Source: Bacillota bacterium (GTDB lineage Bacteria > Bacillota > Bacilli > Alicyclobacillales > Alicyclobacillaceae). From it: a stretch of DNA of 6,124 bases. The translations under genes and the position numbers were made by a program. Below the pieces are notes generated by a model that did no database searches, was not told the origin of the DNA, and saw only the letters and a program-made list of their open reading frames with translations. Every line of letters starts with the position of its first letter. The first letter of the stretch is position 1. Where the stretch lies: contig JAKAXI010000133.1 in NCBI GenBank assembly GCA_021816665.1, positions 1 through 6,124 of the forward strand, read 5' to 3'. Shown here in pieces: positions 1-5,798 of the stretch.

Positions 1-918
1 CCGATCTCGGTTGCCTCGCTGCTTGGTGATTGGCCCGAAGTCAACGGTGTGGCGCTCGAAGGGGAGACCATCCAGACCGCTCACCCTGAGTATGGGGACT
101 GGTATGAGCTGCCACAGCGAGCGAACGATGACGTGACTGTGTCAGTCTACGTCCCGGAGTCAGTGTCCGAGGCGGAACTTCACGCACGACTGGAGGCGAC
201 ATTTACGGCCGTCGAGTTTGGGGGGCTAACTCTCGGACCGGCTAGGCAGTCCTTCCGAACAGAGGTCGTCGACCCGGCGAGTTGGGAGAATGCGTGGAAA
301 GAGCAGTTTCACGCCCATCGAGTGGGTGAACGGTTGCTCATCGTCCCAAAGTGGGAGGTTAAGGACAAGGAAGTCGAGGAGATTCTTGACAGCGAACACC
401 GATTTCCTGTCATTCTTGAGCCGGGGATGGCCTTTGGCACCGGTCTGCACGCCACCTCGCAGATGTGTCTGGAGGCCCTCGAAGCGGCCGATGTGACCGG
501 ACGTACTGTCCTTGACGTTGGCTGTGGCACAGGAATTCTCGCCATTGGCGCAGCTCGTCTCGGGGCAAAGAAGGTGTTTGCGGTCGACCTCGATCCCGTA
601 GCCGTGCTCGCCGCGACGAAGAATGTTGCGGATAACGCTCTGGGGCGCGTGATTAATGTAAGCGAAGGGAATTTGTTGTCGTCGGCCCCGGACATCCACT
701 ATGATGTCATTGTTGCAAATTTGCTCCGTGATCCGGTAATTGCTCTGACACCAGGCGCCACAAAGGCGTTGCCGCCGGGAGGGCGGTTCATTACCTCCGG
801 TTACGTCGAATCGCAGCGTTCTGCGGTCGAAGCCGCGCTGACTTCGGCAGGACTTGAAATTCGCCAGACTTTCAACCGCGGCGACTGGGTGGCGACCATG
901 GCGGTGCGTCCGGCTTGA
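1..918 (+). CDS. prmA: Ribosomal protein L11 methyltransferase PrmA (5'-truncated)
   Basis: This enzyme transfers methyl groups from S-adenosylmethionine to ribosomal protein L11 in the cytoplasm. The frame is open from the first base, so the gene enters from outside. 305 residues are visible against about 310-317 for the family, so only some 10-15 N-terminal residues are missing. A GTG at 49 is a possible start but would cut into the conserved N-terminal domain, so I reject it. Numbering from the first visible codon, the PrmA-specific GMAFGTGLHAT segment begins at residue 142. The class I methyltransferase SAM loop DVGCGTG lies at 172-178, the acidic ribose-binding segment VDLDPVAV follows, and the catalytic-region motif VANLL ends at 242. 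The C-terminal GDWVATMA is typical of the family. The TGA stop overlaps the rsmE start (TGATG), so the two are probably co-translated. Identification is secure; substrate is taken from the family. Confidence 0.95.
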   Translation, partial: PISVASLLGDWPEVNGVALEGETIQTAHPEYGDWYELPQRANDDVTVSVYVPESVSEAELHARLEATFTAVEFGGLTLGPARQSFRTEVVDPASWENAWKEQFHAHRVGERLLIVPKWEVKDKEVEEILDSEHRFPVILEPGMAFGTGLHATSQMCLEALEAADVTGRTVLDVGCGTGILAIGAARLGAKKVFAVDLDPVAVLAATKNVADNALGRVINVSEGNLLSSAPDIHYDVIVANLLRDPVIALTPGATKALPPGGRFITSGYVESQRSAVEAALTSAGLEIRQTFNRGDWVATMAVRPA

Positions 919-1685
919 TGCGGCGGGTGTTCGTTGCAGATACGCTGATTCCCGGGCAGTCACTAGTGGTGGATGGACAAACAGGTCACCACTTCGCGCG
1001 AGTCCTGCGCCTTGAAGTTGGCGAAACTCTCGTGGTATCAGGGGCGAACGGTCCGCACGCCGCCGTGGCTGTCTCTGTGGACGGTAAGGCGGGCACCGCG
1101 ACCCTGGCAATAGGCGATCCGACTCCCCGCCGCGATCCAAAAGTCCGGTTGCTCATCGTGCAAGCGATGGCGAAGGGAGACAAGGTTGACGAAGTCGTAC
1201 AGCGCACGACTGAACTGGGAGTCTGGGCAGTGTGGGTTGTGGCCATGGAGCGGACCGTGGGGCGGTTGACCGCCGACCGCGCCAGGGCGAAAGTCATACG
1301 GTGGCAGCGAATTGCAGAGGAAGCTGCCAGTCAGTCTCAACGCGACGTCGTACCTCAGGTGGCTTACTATCGATCGGCGCAAGACCTACAGACGCCACTC
1401 GCAAGACTCACGGCGCACAGGGTGTTACTGCTCGATGAGCGCGAGACGAAGCGCGGGATTCGGCAGGCGCTGAACTACAGCTTCTCTGAAGATGAGCAAT
1501 GGGCCGGCCCGGTGGTCTTGGTTGTTGGACCAGAGGGTGGCTTCAGCGACGCAGAGCGTGCGTGGTGGGCCGATACGTTTCTGGCGCAGTCGGTCACTCT
1601 TGGCGGTCGTATCTTGCGCACGGAGACTGCGGGTTTGGTCGCAGCTGCGGCCGTGTTCTGCGAAACCGGGGAGTTAGGGGGGTGA
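918..1685 (+). CDS. rsmE: 16S rRNA (uracil1498-N3)-methyltransferase RsmE
   Basis: RsmE methylates N3 of U1498 in helix 44 of 16S rRNA, near the decoding site, using SAM. The 255-residue protein is of normal family length. An N-terminal PUA-like RNA-binding part (about 1-70, with GHHFARVLRLEVGE at 23-36) is followed by a SPOUT/trefoil-knot catalytic domain. That domain shows KGDKVDEVVQRTTELGV (86-102), the SAM-site loop VVGPEGGFSDAE (202-213) and the knot motif LGGRILRTETA (228-238). The ATG at 918 overlaps the prmA stop as TGATG. A TTG three bases upstream (915) is an alternative start but would only add one residue. No strong Shine-Dalgarno precedes the gene, so translation probably depends on ribosomes terminating on prmA. 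The stop lies 6 nt before mtaB. Confidence 0.95.
   Translation: MRRVFVADTLIPGQSLVVDGQTGHHFARVLRLEVGETLVVSGANGPHAAVAVSVDGKAGTATLAIGDPTPRRDPKVRLLIVQAMAKGDKVDEVVQRTTELGVWAVWVVAMERTVGRLTADRARAKVIRWQRIAEEAASQSQRDVVPQVAYYRSAQDLQTPLARLTAHRVLLLDERETKRGIRQALNYSFSEDEQWAGPVVLVVGPEGGFSDAERAWWADTFLAQSVTLGGRILRTETAGLVAAAAVFCETGELGG
1676..1685 (+). promoter_or_regulatory. Shine-Dalgarno of mtaB
   Basis: A purine-rich AGGGGGGTGA, largely complementary to the 16S rRNA 3' end, sits 6 nt before the ATG at 1692. It lies inside the last codons and stop codon of rsmE. It fixes the mtaB start. Confidence 0.7.
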
Positions 1686-1691
1686 CGGAAC

Positions 1692-3152
1692 ATGCCGACT
1701 GTCGCACTGCATACACTCGGGTGTAAAGTCAACTTTTACGATACGGAAGGTATTTGGCAGACCTTTCAGCGCGCTGGGTACACGCAGGTTCCGTTTGAAG
1801 AGCGGGCAGATGTGTACGTGATTAATACGTGTACCGTGACGAATACTGGCGACCGCAAATCGCGTCAGATGATTCGTCGTGCAGTGCGGACCAACCCTGA
1901 TGCAACAGTCGTTGTAACGGGGTGCTATGCGCAAGTTGCGCCGCTTGAAGTCGCAGCGATTGCGGGCGTCGACCTCGTGGTTGGCAATGACCGCAAGTCC
2001 CAGATCGTCTCGCTCGTGGAGGCAGTTCGCAAGGAACAAAACCCGTATGCTGGAACAGAAGAAGCTGCTCAGCCGGTCCTGCCTCAGGTTGGAAACATTC
2101 TGCGCACTCGCACGTTCGAAGAGATGGACGTGCCGTGGTTTGAGGAGCGCACACGGGCAAACCTGAAGATACAGGACGGCTGCAACAACTTTTGCACGTT
2201 CTGCATTATCCCGTACGCGCGTGGATTAGTGCGCAGCCGCAAGCCGGAAAACATCGTAGCGCAGGCAAGGAAGCTGGCGAAGGCGGGGTATCGAGAGATC
2301 GTGCTGACCGGAATTCACACGGGCGGGTACGGCGCTGACCTCGATGGTTACAGACTCGCTCACCTCTTGCGCGCGCTCGAAAACATTCCGGAGCTGTACC
2401 GCGTACGAATCTCTTCGATTGAAGCCAGCGAAGTGGACGAAGAGCTAGTCGACGTGCTCGGGTCTTCCAAGAAAGTCTGCAAACACTTGCACATCCCCTT
2501 GCAGGCTGGGCACGACGCGGTGCTAAAGCGGATGAATCGCCACTACACGGTCGATGAGTTTGCCAAGACGCTCTCAGAGCTGCGCCAGGCATTGCCTGAA
2601 CTCGCTGTCACGAGCGATGTCATCGTCGGCTTCCCAGGCGAAACGGATGAACAGTTTGCCGACACGATGCGCTTTATCGAAGAGCAGCAGTTCTCACAGT
2701 TGCACGTGTTTCCGTATTCCGTGCGCAAAGGTACGGCTGCAGCGCGTTATACCGATCAGGTGGGGGCTATTGTGAAAGAGGAGCGGGTACGGCGCCTGCT
2801 CGCGTTGTCTGAGCAGTTGACACTGAGGTATGCACAAAAGTTTGTCGGCCGCACGCTGGAAGTCATCCCCGAGGAGCCGCTGGCGGTGGCTGAAGCCAGA
2901 AATAACGGCCGTGCGTCGTCCTGGACTCCAGGGGCTAACGAACCCGTTTGGATGGTCGGCCACGCGGATAACTACTTGAAAGTTGCCTTTTCGTTGCCGC
3001 GCGGAACTTCAGCTTCGGACTGGGTGGGGGAAGTGTGTACGGTTCGCTTGACGGAAGCAGACAGTGACTTGCAGACTGGGACTGTCGTGGGCCGAGTCAC
3101 TTCGTCAGATGATCAATCTGATGCAGCGAGAGAGGAAGGTCGATACGCATGA
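1692..3152 (+). CDS. mtaB: tRNA (t6A37) methylthiotransferase MtaB
   Basis: MtaB is a radical-SAM enzyme that converts t6A to ms2t6A at position 37 of ANN-decoding tRNAs. The 486-residue product has the three expected parts. The N-terminal UPF0004 domain carries the auxiliary cluster cysteines Cys11 (HTLGCKVN), Cys47 (VINTCTVTNTGD) and Cys78 (VTGCYAQ). The radical-SAM core has CxxxCxxC at Cys164/168/171 (DGCNNFCTFC), followed by LTGIHTGGYG, RISSIEAS, HLHIPLQAG and SDVIVGFPGET. A C-terminal TRAM-like region includes GHADNYLKV (423-431). It closely resembles B. subtilis YqeV as I recall it, which is about 451 residues. Much of the excess length is an insertion at about residues 399-418, just before the TRAM-like strand. 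The TGA stop overlaps the next start codon in an ATGA. The missing 5' operon promoter must lie upstream of the window. Confidence 0.96.
   Translation: MPTVALHTLGCKVNFYDTEGIWQTFQRAGYTQVPFEERADVYVINTCTVTNTGDRKSRQMIRRAVRTNPDATVVVTGCYAQVAPLEVAAIAGVDLVVGNDRKSQIVSLVEAVRKEQNPYAGTEEAAQPVLPQVGNILRTRTFEEMDVPWFEERTRANLKIQDGCNNFCTFCIIPYARGLVRSRKPENIVAQARKLAKAGYREIVLTGIHTGGYGADLDGYRLAHLLRALENIPELYRVRISSIEASEVDEELVDVLGSSKKVCKHLHIPLQAGHDAVLKRMNRHYTVDEFAKTLSELRQALPELAVTSDVIVGFPGETDEQFADTMRFIEEQQFSQLHVFPYSVRKGTAAARYTDQVGAIVKEERVRRLLALSEQLTLRYAQKFVGRTLEVIPEEPLAVAEARNNGRASSWTPGANEPVWMVGHADNYLKVAFSLPRGTSASDWVGEVCTVRLTEADSDLQTGTVVGRVTSSDDQSDAAREEGRYA
3133..3140 (+). promoter_or_regulatory. Shine-Dalgarno of the Nudix-DeoC gene
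   Basis: AGGAAGGT lies 8 nt before the ATG at 3149, within the last codons of mtaB. Together with the ATGA overlap it supports the chosen start and coupled translation. Confidence 0.7.
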
Positions 3153-4447
3153 CCAAAGTGGAGCGGGCAGCGGGTGGATTGGTGGTGCGTGGTGAAGCAG
3201 GCGCCTTGGAGGTGTTGTTGATAGACGACGCGTACGGCAAGGTGGCGTTCCCCAAGGGACACCTCGAACCCGGCGAAACTTGGGAAGAGGCAGCTGTCCG
3301 GGAAATTGCGGAAGAGACCGGGATCGAAGCGCATGTCCTTGCACCACTTGGGCGCGTCCAGTATGTCATCAAACGCGATGGCGCAGACGTACGTAAGGAA
3401 GTGCGCCTGTTTCTCCTGCGCGCGGTCGATGAGTCAGATGAACCGACGCCCCAGGTCGAGGAACTTGAACGCGCCTACTATATGCCTTGGACGCAGGCGC
3501 AGGCCCGCCACGACGAACTTGGTTATGACAACTGGCGATGGGTGTTTCAGAAGGCCGCACTGCAACTGACGTGGCACGGGAACGGCTGGGAGTCAGTGCG
3601 ACGCCTTGAACCGGACAAAGACAGGGGTCAGTTGGCTGCCATTTGGCCGAGTGTGTCGACTTGGGTCGAGGCATTCGTCGAGTCCGTGCGCGATGAACTG
3701 TCGGCGACGGCTCCAGATTTGGCTCCTGAAGGTTCAGGGTGGCGAATCACCGCCAAGCATGACGTGTCACTGCCGCGCGCCATCGTGGAACCCAAGCCCG
3801 CCCTGCTGGCCGCAATCGAGCATACGCTGCTGAAGCCGGAAGCGAGCCGAGTGGACGTTGAGAACCTCTGTAGAACCGCTGCAAAGCACCACTTTCACGC
3901 GGTTTGCATCAACCCGCAGCACGTCGCGGCGGCAAAAGCTGTCCTTCAAGACAGTGACGTAGCGGTCTGTACGGTGGTCGGGTTCCCGCTTGGCGCGGCT
4001 CACCCGGACGCACTTCGGGCCGAGACCAAAGCAGTAATTGCAGCGGGAGCAACGGAAGTAGACCTTGTCATTCCGGTCGGTTCGATGCGGGAAGATGACG
4101 TGTGGAGCGTCGCCGAGGCGGTCAAAGTTGTCGCTGAGTCGGCGCACGCTCATCCGGGGGTACTGGTGAAAGCGATCTTGGAGACACATTTTCTGTCTGT
4201 TGGCCAGGTGGTGAAAGCTTCCCTCGTGGCTGTTGCAGCTGGCGCCGACATGGTCAAAACGTCGACCGGCTTTGCCCCGTCTGGCGCTCGGTTGTTGGAC
4301 GTGGCAATGATGGCGGCAGCGGCTGGTCCCGGTCATGGCGTGAAAGCGGCTGGCGGCGTTCGCACGCGTGAGGCGGCACTCGAGTTTCTGCGCTGGGGTG
4401 CGACGCGACTCGGGACGTCATCGGGCCCGTCGCTGGTCCGGGAGTAA
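3149..4447 (+). CDS. deoC: Nudix hydrolase / deoxyribose-phosphate aldolase fusion protein
   Basis: This single 432-residue frame carries two enzymes. Residues 4-140 form a Nudix domain: AAGGLVV at the start, then an intact Nudix box from Gly37 to Ile59 (GHLEPGE...REIAEETGI), with the metal-binding REx2EE at Arg51-Glu56. FPKGH before the box resembles Ap4A/Ap6A-type hydrolases, but the substrate cannot be read from sequence. Residues about 217-432 are a complete class I aldolase DeoC, which cleaves 2-deoxyribose-5-phosphate to acetaldehyde and glyceraldehyde-3-phosphate. It contains IEHTLLKPEA, Cys253 (AVCINP), Asp305 (TEVDLVIP), Schiff-base Lys370 (VKTSTGF), second lysine Lys399 (GVKAAGGVR) and a phosphate-binding LGTSSG near the end. 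All catalytic residues are present. Residues about 141-216 are an unassigned linker. No internal start with a Shine-Dalgarno precedes the DeoC part (only GTG codons at 3764 and 3785), so a true fusion is likely. The start overlaps the mtaB stop; the 3' end overlaps the convergent transporter gene by 30 bp. Confidence 0.92.
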   Translation: MTKVERAAGGLVVRGEAGALEVLLIDDAYGKVAFPKGHLEPGETWEEAAVREIAEETGIEAHVLAPLGRVQYVIKRDGADVRKEVRLFLLRAVDESDEPTPQVEELERAYYMPWTQAQARHDELGYDNWRWVFQKAALQLTWHGNGWESVRRLEPDKDRGQLAAIWPSVSTWVEAFVESVRDELSATAPDLAPEGSGWRITAKHDVSLPRAIVEPKPALLAAIEHTLLKPEASRVDVENLCRTAAKHHFHAVCINPQHVAAAKAVLQDSDVAVCTVVGFPLGAAHPDALRAETKAVIAAGATEVDLVIPVGSMREDDVWSVAEAVKVVAESAHAHPGVLVKAILETHFLSVGQVVKASLVAVAAGADMVKTSTGFAPSGARLLDVAMMAAAAGPGHGVKAAGGVRTREAALEFLRWGATRLGTSSGPSLVRE

Positions 4448-5368
4448 CCACTCCACAAGCGCGGAAAACTGGCGAATGAATGGCCATGCCAGGATCGTAC
4501 ACACAATGTTGAAGACCGTGTGTGCGTTCGCGACTTGGCGAGCTGCATTTCCACCGAGAGCCACAATTACGTCTCCGAAGCCCTCGAGGAAAAGCACGCC
4601 GAGCACTGCGCCGGCGGCGTTCAAAAGGACGTGCGCGAGTGCAACCTGGCCTGCCGAGCGCGGTTGACCAATCGCAGCGACGACCGATGTCACACACGTT
4701 CCGACGTTGGCGCCGAGGACGATCGCGATGGCTCCTTCGATCGGAATTAAACCGTCCATGGACAAGGCCATCGTGATCACGGTGGTCGCCGTACTAGACT
4801 GCAGCATCGCACTCGCAACAAAGCCCGTGAGCAAGGCGAGCCATGGATTGTCGCCGGCAGTCTCCAACCAGTTGGCGAACCATGGCATGCTGGCGACGGG
4901 GTGAAGGGATTCGACGAGGACCTGCAGCGAGATCAGGATTCCAGCAAAACCTGCTAACGCCAGACTTGGTGGGACAAGCGCAGGCCGTCGTAGAAGACGG
5001 GCAGCAATCAGGCCTGCGATGCTGACTGCTAAACACGGTACAGCAAAATTCCAGAGTGGAAACGTGAGAAGTTGAGGCGTCAGCGTAGTGCCTACGTTGG
5101 CGCCGAGGACAACGCCAACCGCGTCGCGAAAGAGCAGATTGCCGCCAGCAACGAGGCCGACGGTGATCGCTGTGACTGCGGAACTGCTCTGAAGCACAGC
5201 CGCGACGGCTGTGCCAGTGATGATCCCGCGCGAGGGAGTGCCGGCGAAGCGCCGCAGAATCTGTGGCAAGCGGCCATTCGCGAGGCCTTCAAGACCTGTG
5301 CGCATCACGCGCAAGGCGGAGATGAAGGCAACTACGGCAGCAAACGCCGCTAGAAAGTTCCATGTCAT
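4418..5368 (-). CDS. Na/Pi-cotransporter family membrane protein, short form (YqeW-like)
   Basis: Predicted inner-membrane transporter of the Na+/phosphate cotransporter family (NptA/PF02690 type); the transported ion is inferred only from family. The 316-residue protein is almost entirely hydrophobic, with about eight membrane segments. It shows the family's two inverted-topology halves: LQSSSA at 59-64 with GANVGT at 89-94, and LQSSTA at 189-194 with GANVGT at 219-224, exactly 130 residues apart. ANAHTVFNI (280-288) is another family signature. Bacterial members often carry a cytoplasmic PhoU-like C-terminal domain; this one ends soon after the last helix (LLPDQRRAR) and lacks it. I chose the ATG at 5368 because a GGGGGGAG lies 5 nt upstream; a GTG at 5374 would have no usable ribosome-binding site. 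The position between mtaB and rpsU on the opposite strand matches B. subtilis yqeW. Its 3' end overlaps the Nudix-DeoC gene. Confidence 0.9.
   Translation of the reverse strand: MTWNFLAAFAAVVAFISALRVMRTGLEGLANGRLPQILRRFAGTPSRGIITGTAVAAVLQSSSAVTAITVGLVAGGNLLFRDAVGVVLGANVGTTLTPQLLTFPLWNFAVPCLAVSIAGLIAARLLRRPALVPPSLALAGFAGILISLQVLVESLHPVASMPWFANWLETAGDNPWLALLTGFVASAMLQSSTATTVITMALSMDGLIPIEGAIAIVLGANVGTCVTSVVAAIGQPRSAGQVALAHVLLNAAGAVLGVLFLEGFGDVIVALGGNAARQVANAHTVFNIVCTILAWPFIRQFSALVEWLLPDQRRAR
4441..4454. other. Small inverted repeat spanning the deoC stop codon
   Basis: GGAGT (4441-4445) and ACTCC (4450-4454) form a perfect 5-bp stem with a 4-nt loop, and the TAA stop of the Nudix-DeoC gene lies across the stem and loop. 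It sits in the zone where the two convergent genes overlap. No T-tract follows on either strand, so it is not a standard intrinsic terminator. It may be chance. Confidence 0.25.
4704..5110. repeat. 17-bp direct repeat inside the transporter gene
   Basis: ACGTTGGCGCCGAGGAC occurs at 4704-4720 and again at 5094-5110, exactly 390 bp (130 codons) apart. On the coding strand it encodes the shared VLGANV segment of the two protein halves. It therefore reflects the family's internal duplication plus shared codon choice, not a mobile element. Confidence 0.8.
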
Positions 5369-5373
5369 AGGCA

Positions 5374-5381
5374 CTCCCCCC
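5374..5381 (-). promoter_or_regulatory. Ribosome-binding site of the Na/Pi transporter gene
   Basis: Read on the minus strand, GGGGGGAG is followed by 5 nt and then ATG at 5368. It is an imperfect, G-rich Shine-Dalgarno. It decides for the ATG over the GTG at 5374, which lies within the ribosome-binding site itself. Confidence 0.5.
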
Positions 5382-5501
5382 GTCGTTTATGGCTATGTTC
5401 GAGTTTGTCCTGCGATGACAAGCGGCTTAATCGCTCGAGGGTGCGGTGAGAAAACCGTGTCGAAACGCTGATTTCGCAGGAATTCTGTGGGATTTGTGTG
5501 T

Positions 5502-5531
5502 TTGACACCCCTTTTTCGGCTGTACTATAAT
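5502..5531 (+). promoter_or_regulatory. Sigma-A-type promoter of rpsU-yqeY
   Basis: The -35 hexamer TTGACA (5502-5507) and the -10 hexamer TATAAT (5526-5531) both match the vegetative consensus at all six positions, separated by 18 bp. Transcription would start near 5538, giving a leader of about 40 nt before the rpsU ATG at 5578. Such a strong promoter fits a ribosomal protein gene. Confidence 0.9.
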
Positions 5532-5560
5532 CATTCTGACCGACGGTTTGCGTCTGGGTT

Positions 5561-5570
5561 GGAGGGAGGG
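5561..5570 (+). promoter_or_regulatory. Strong Shine-Dalgarno of rpsU
   Basis: GGAGGGAGGG lies 7 nt before the ATG at 5578 in an all-purine stretch running from 5561 up to the start codon. It fixes the rpsU start and rules out an in-frame TTG at 5548, which lies upstream of this site. Confidence 0.85.
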
Positions 5571-5577
5571 AGAGAGA

Positions 5578-5760
5578 ATGTCCGAAATTAAGGTTCGGAA
5601 GAATGAATCCCTGGACAGTGCGCTGCGCCGCTTTAAGAAGCAGACTGCTAAAGACGGGGTTTTGGCTGAAATGCGCAAGCGCAAGCACTACGAGAAGCCG
5701 AGCGTGGCGCGCAAGAAGAAGTCCGAGGCTGCAGCACGGAAGAAGAAACGCGCATTCTGA
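5578..5760 (+). CDS. rpsU: 30S ribosomal protein bS21
   Basis: bS21 is a small, basic protein of the 30S platform near the 3' end of 16S rRNA, where it assists initiation. The 60-residue product is close to the usual length (57 in B. subtilis, as I recall it) and matches the family throughout. [16 protein letters not shown] lies near the N terminus, [15 protein letters not shown] in the second half, and the C-terminal tail is rich in Lys and Arg. The start follows a strong Shine-Dalgarno, and a consensus promoter lies about 50 nt upstream. The gene is the first of a two-gene unit with yqeY, 38 nt downstream, an arrangement common in Bacillota and other bacteria. Confidence 0.97.
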   Translation: MSEIKVRKNESLDSALRRFKKQTAKDGVLAEMRKRKHYEKPSVARKKKSEAAARKKKRAF

Positions 5761-5761
5761 T

Positions 5762-5775
5762 TGCACCACTGTGCA
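5762..5775 (+). other. Short hairpin between rpsU and yqeY
   Basis: TGCAC (5762-5766) and GTGCA (5771-5775) can form a 5-bp stem with a 4-nt loop directly after the rpsU stop. No run of T follows, so it is not an intrinsic terminator. At most it could protect or process the rpsU end of the mRNA, and it may be chance. Confidence 0.25.
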
Positions 5776-5785
5776 GACGTTGATG

Positions 5786-5791
5786 AGGAGG
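5786..5791 (+). promoter_or_regulatory. Shine-Dalgarno of yqeY
   Basis: A perfect AGGAGG core lies 7 nt before the ATG at 5799 and sets the yqeY start. Confidence 0.85.
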
Positions 5792-5798
5792 CCGACGC

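Noticed and set aside
226..1140. Open frame of 304 codons on the minus strand opposite prmA and rsmE
   Set aside because: It is antisense to two clearly recognised genes, its product is rich in Arg, Ser and Pro without family motifs, and GC-rich coding DNA commonly leaves such open shadow frames.
3767..4336. Open frame of 189 codons on the minus strand opposite the DeoC domain
   Set aside because: It is antisense to a domain with intact catalytic motifs, and its product resembles no family I recognise.
5393..5421. Possible minus-strand promoter for the transporter gene: TTGTCA at 5421-5416 with a weak CATAGC-like -10 about 18 bp on
   Set aside because: The -35 fits at five of six positions, but the -10 fits at only three, so it is no better than expected by chance. 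The transporter promoter remains unidentified in the 5375-5577 interval.
5444..5476. Two small hairpins (CGGT/ACCG at 5444-5457 and CGAAA/TTTCG at 5461-5476) upstream of the rpsU promoter
   Set aside because: The stems are only 4-5 bp, neither has a T-tract, and they lie outside any predicted transcript of rpsU, so I cannot support a terminator or regulatory element.
5548..5760. Longer rpsU starting at TTG 5548
   Set aside because: The ten extra residues are not part of bS21, and the strong Shine-Dalgarno at 5561-5570 would lie inside the gene; the ATG at 5578 is correctly spaced.
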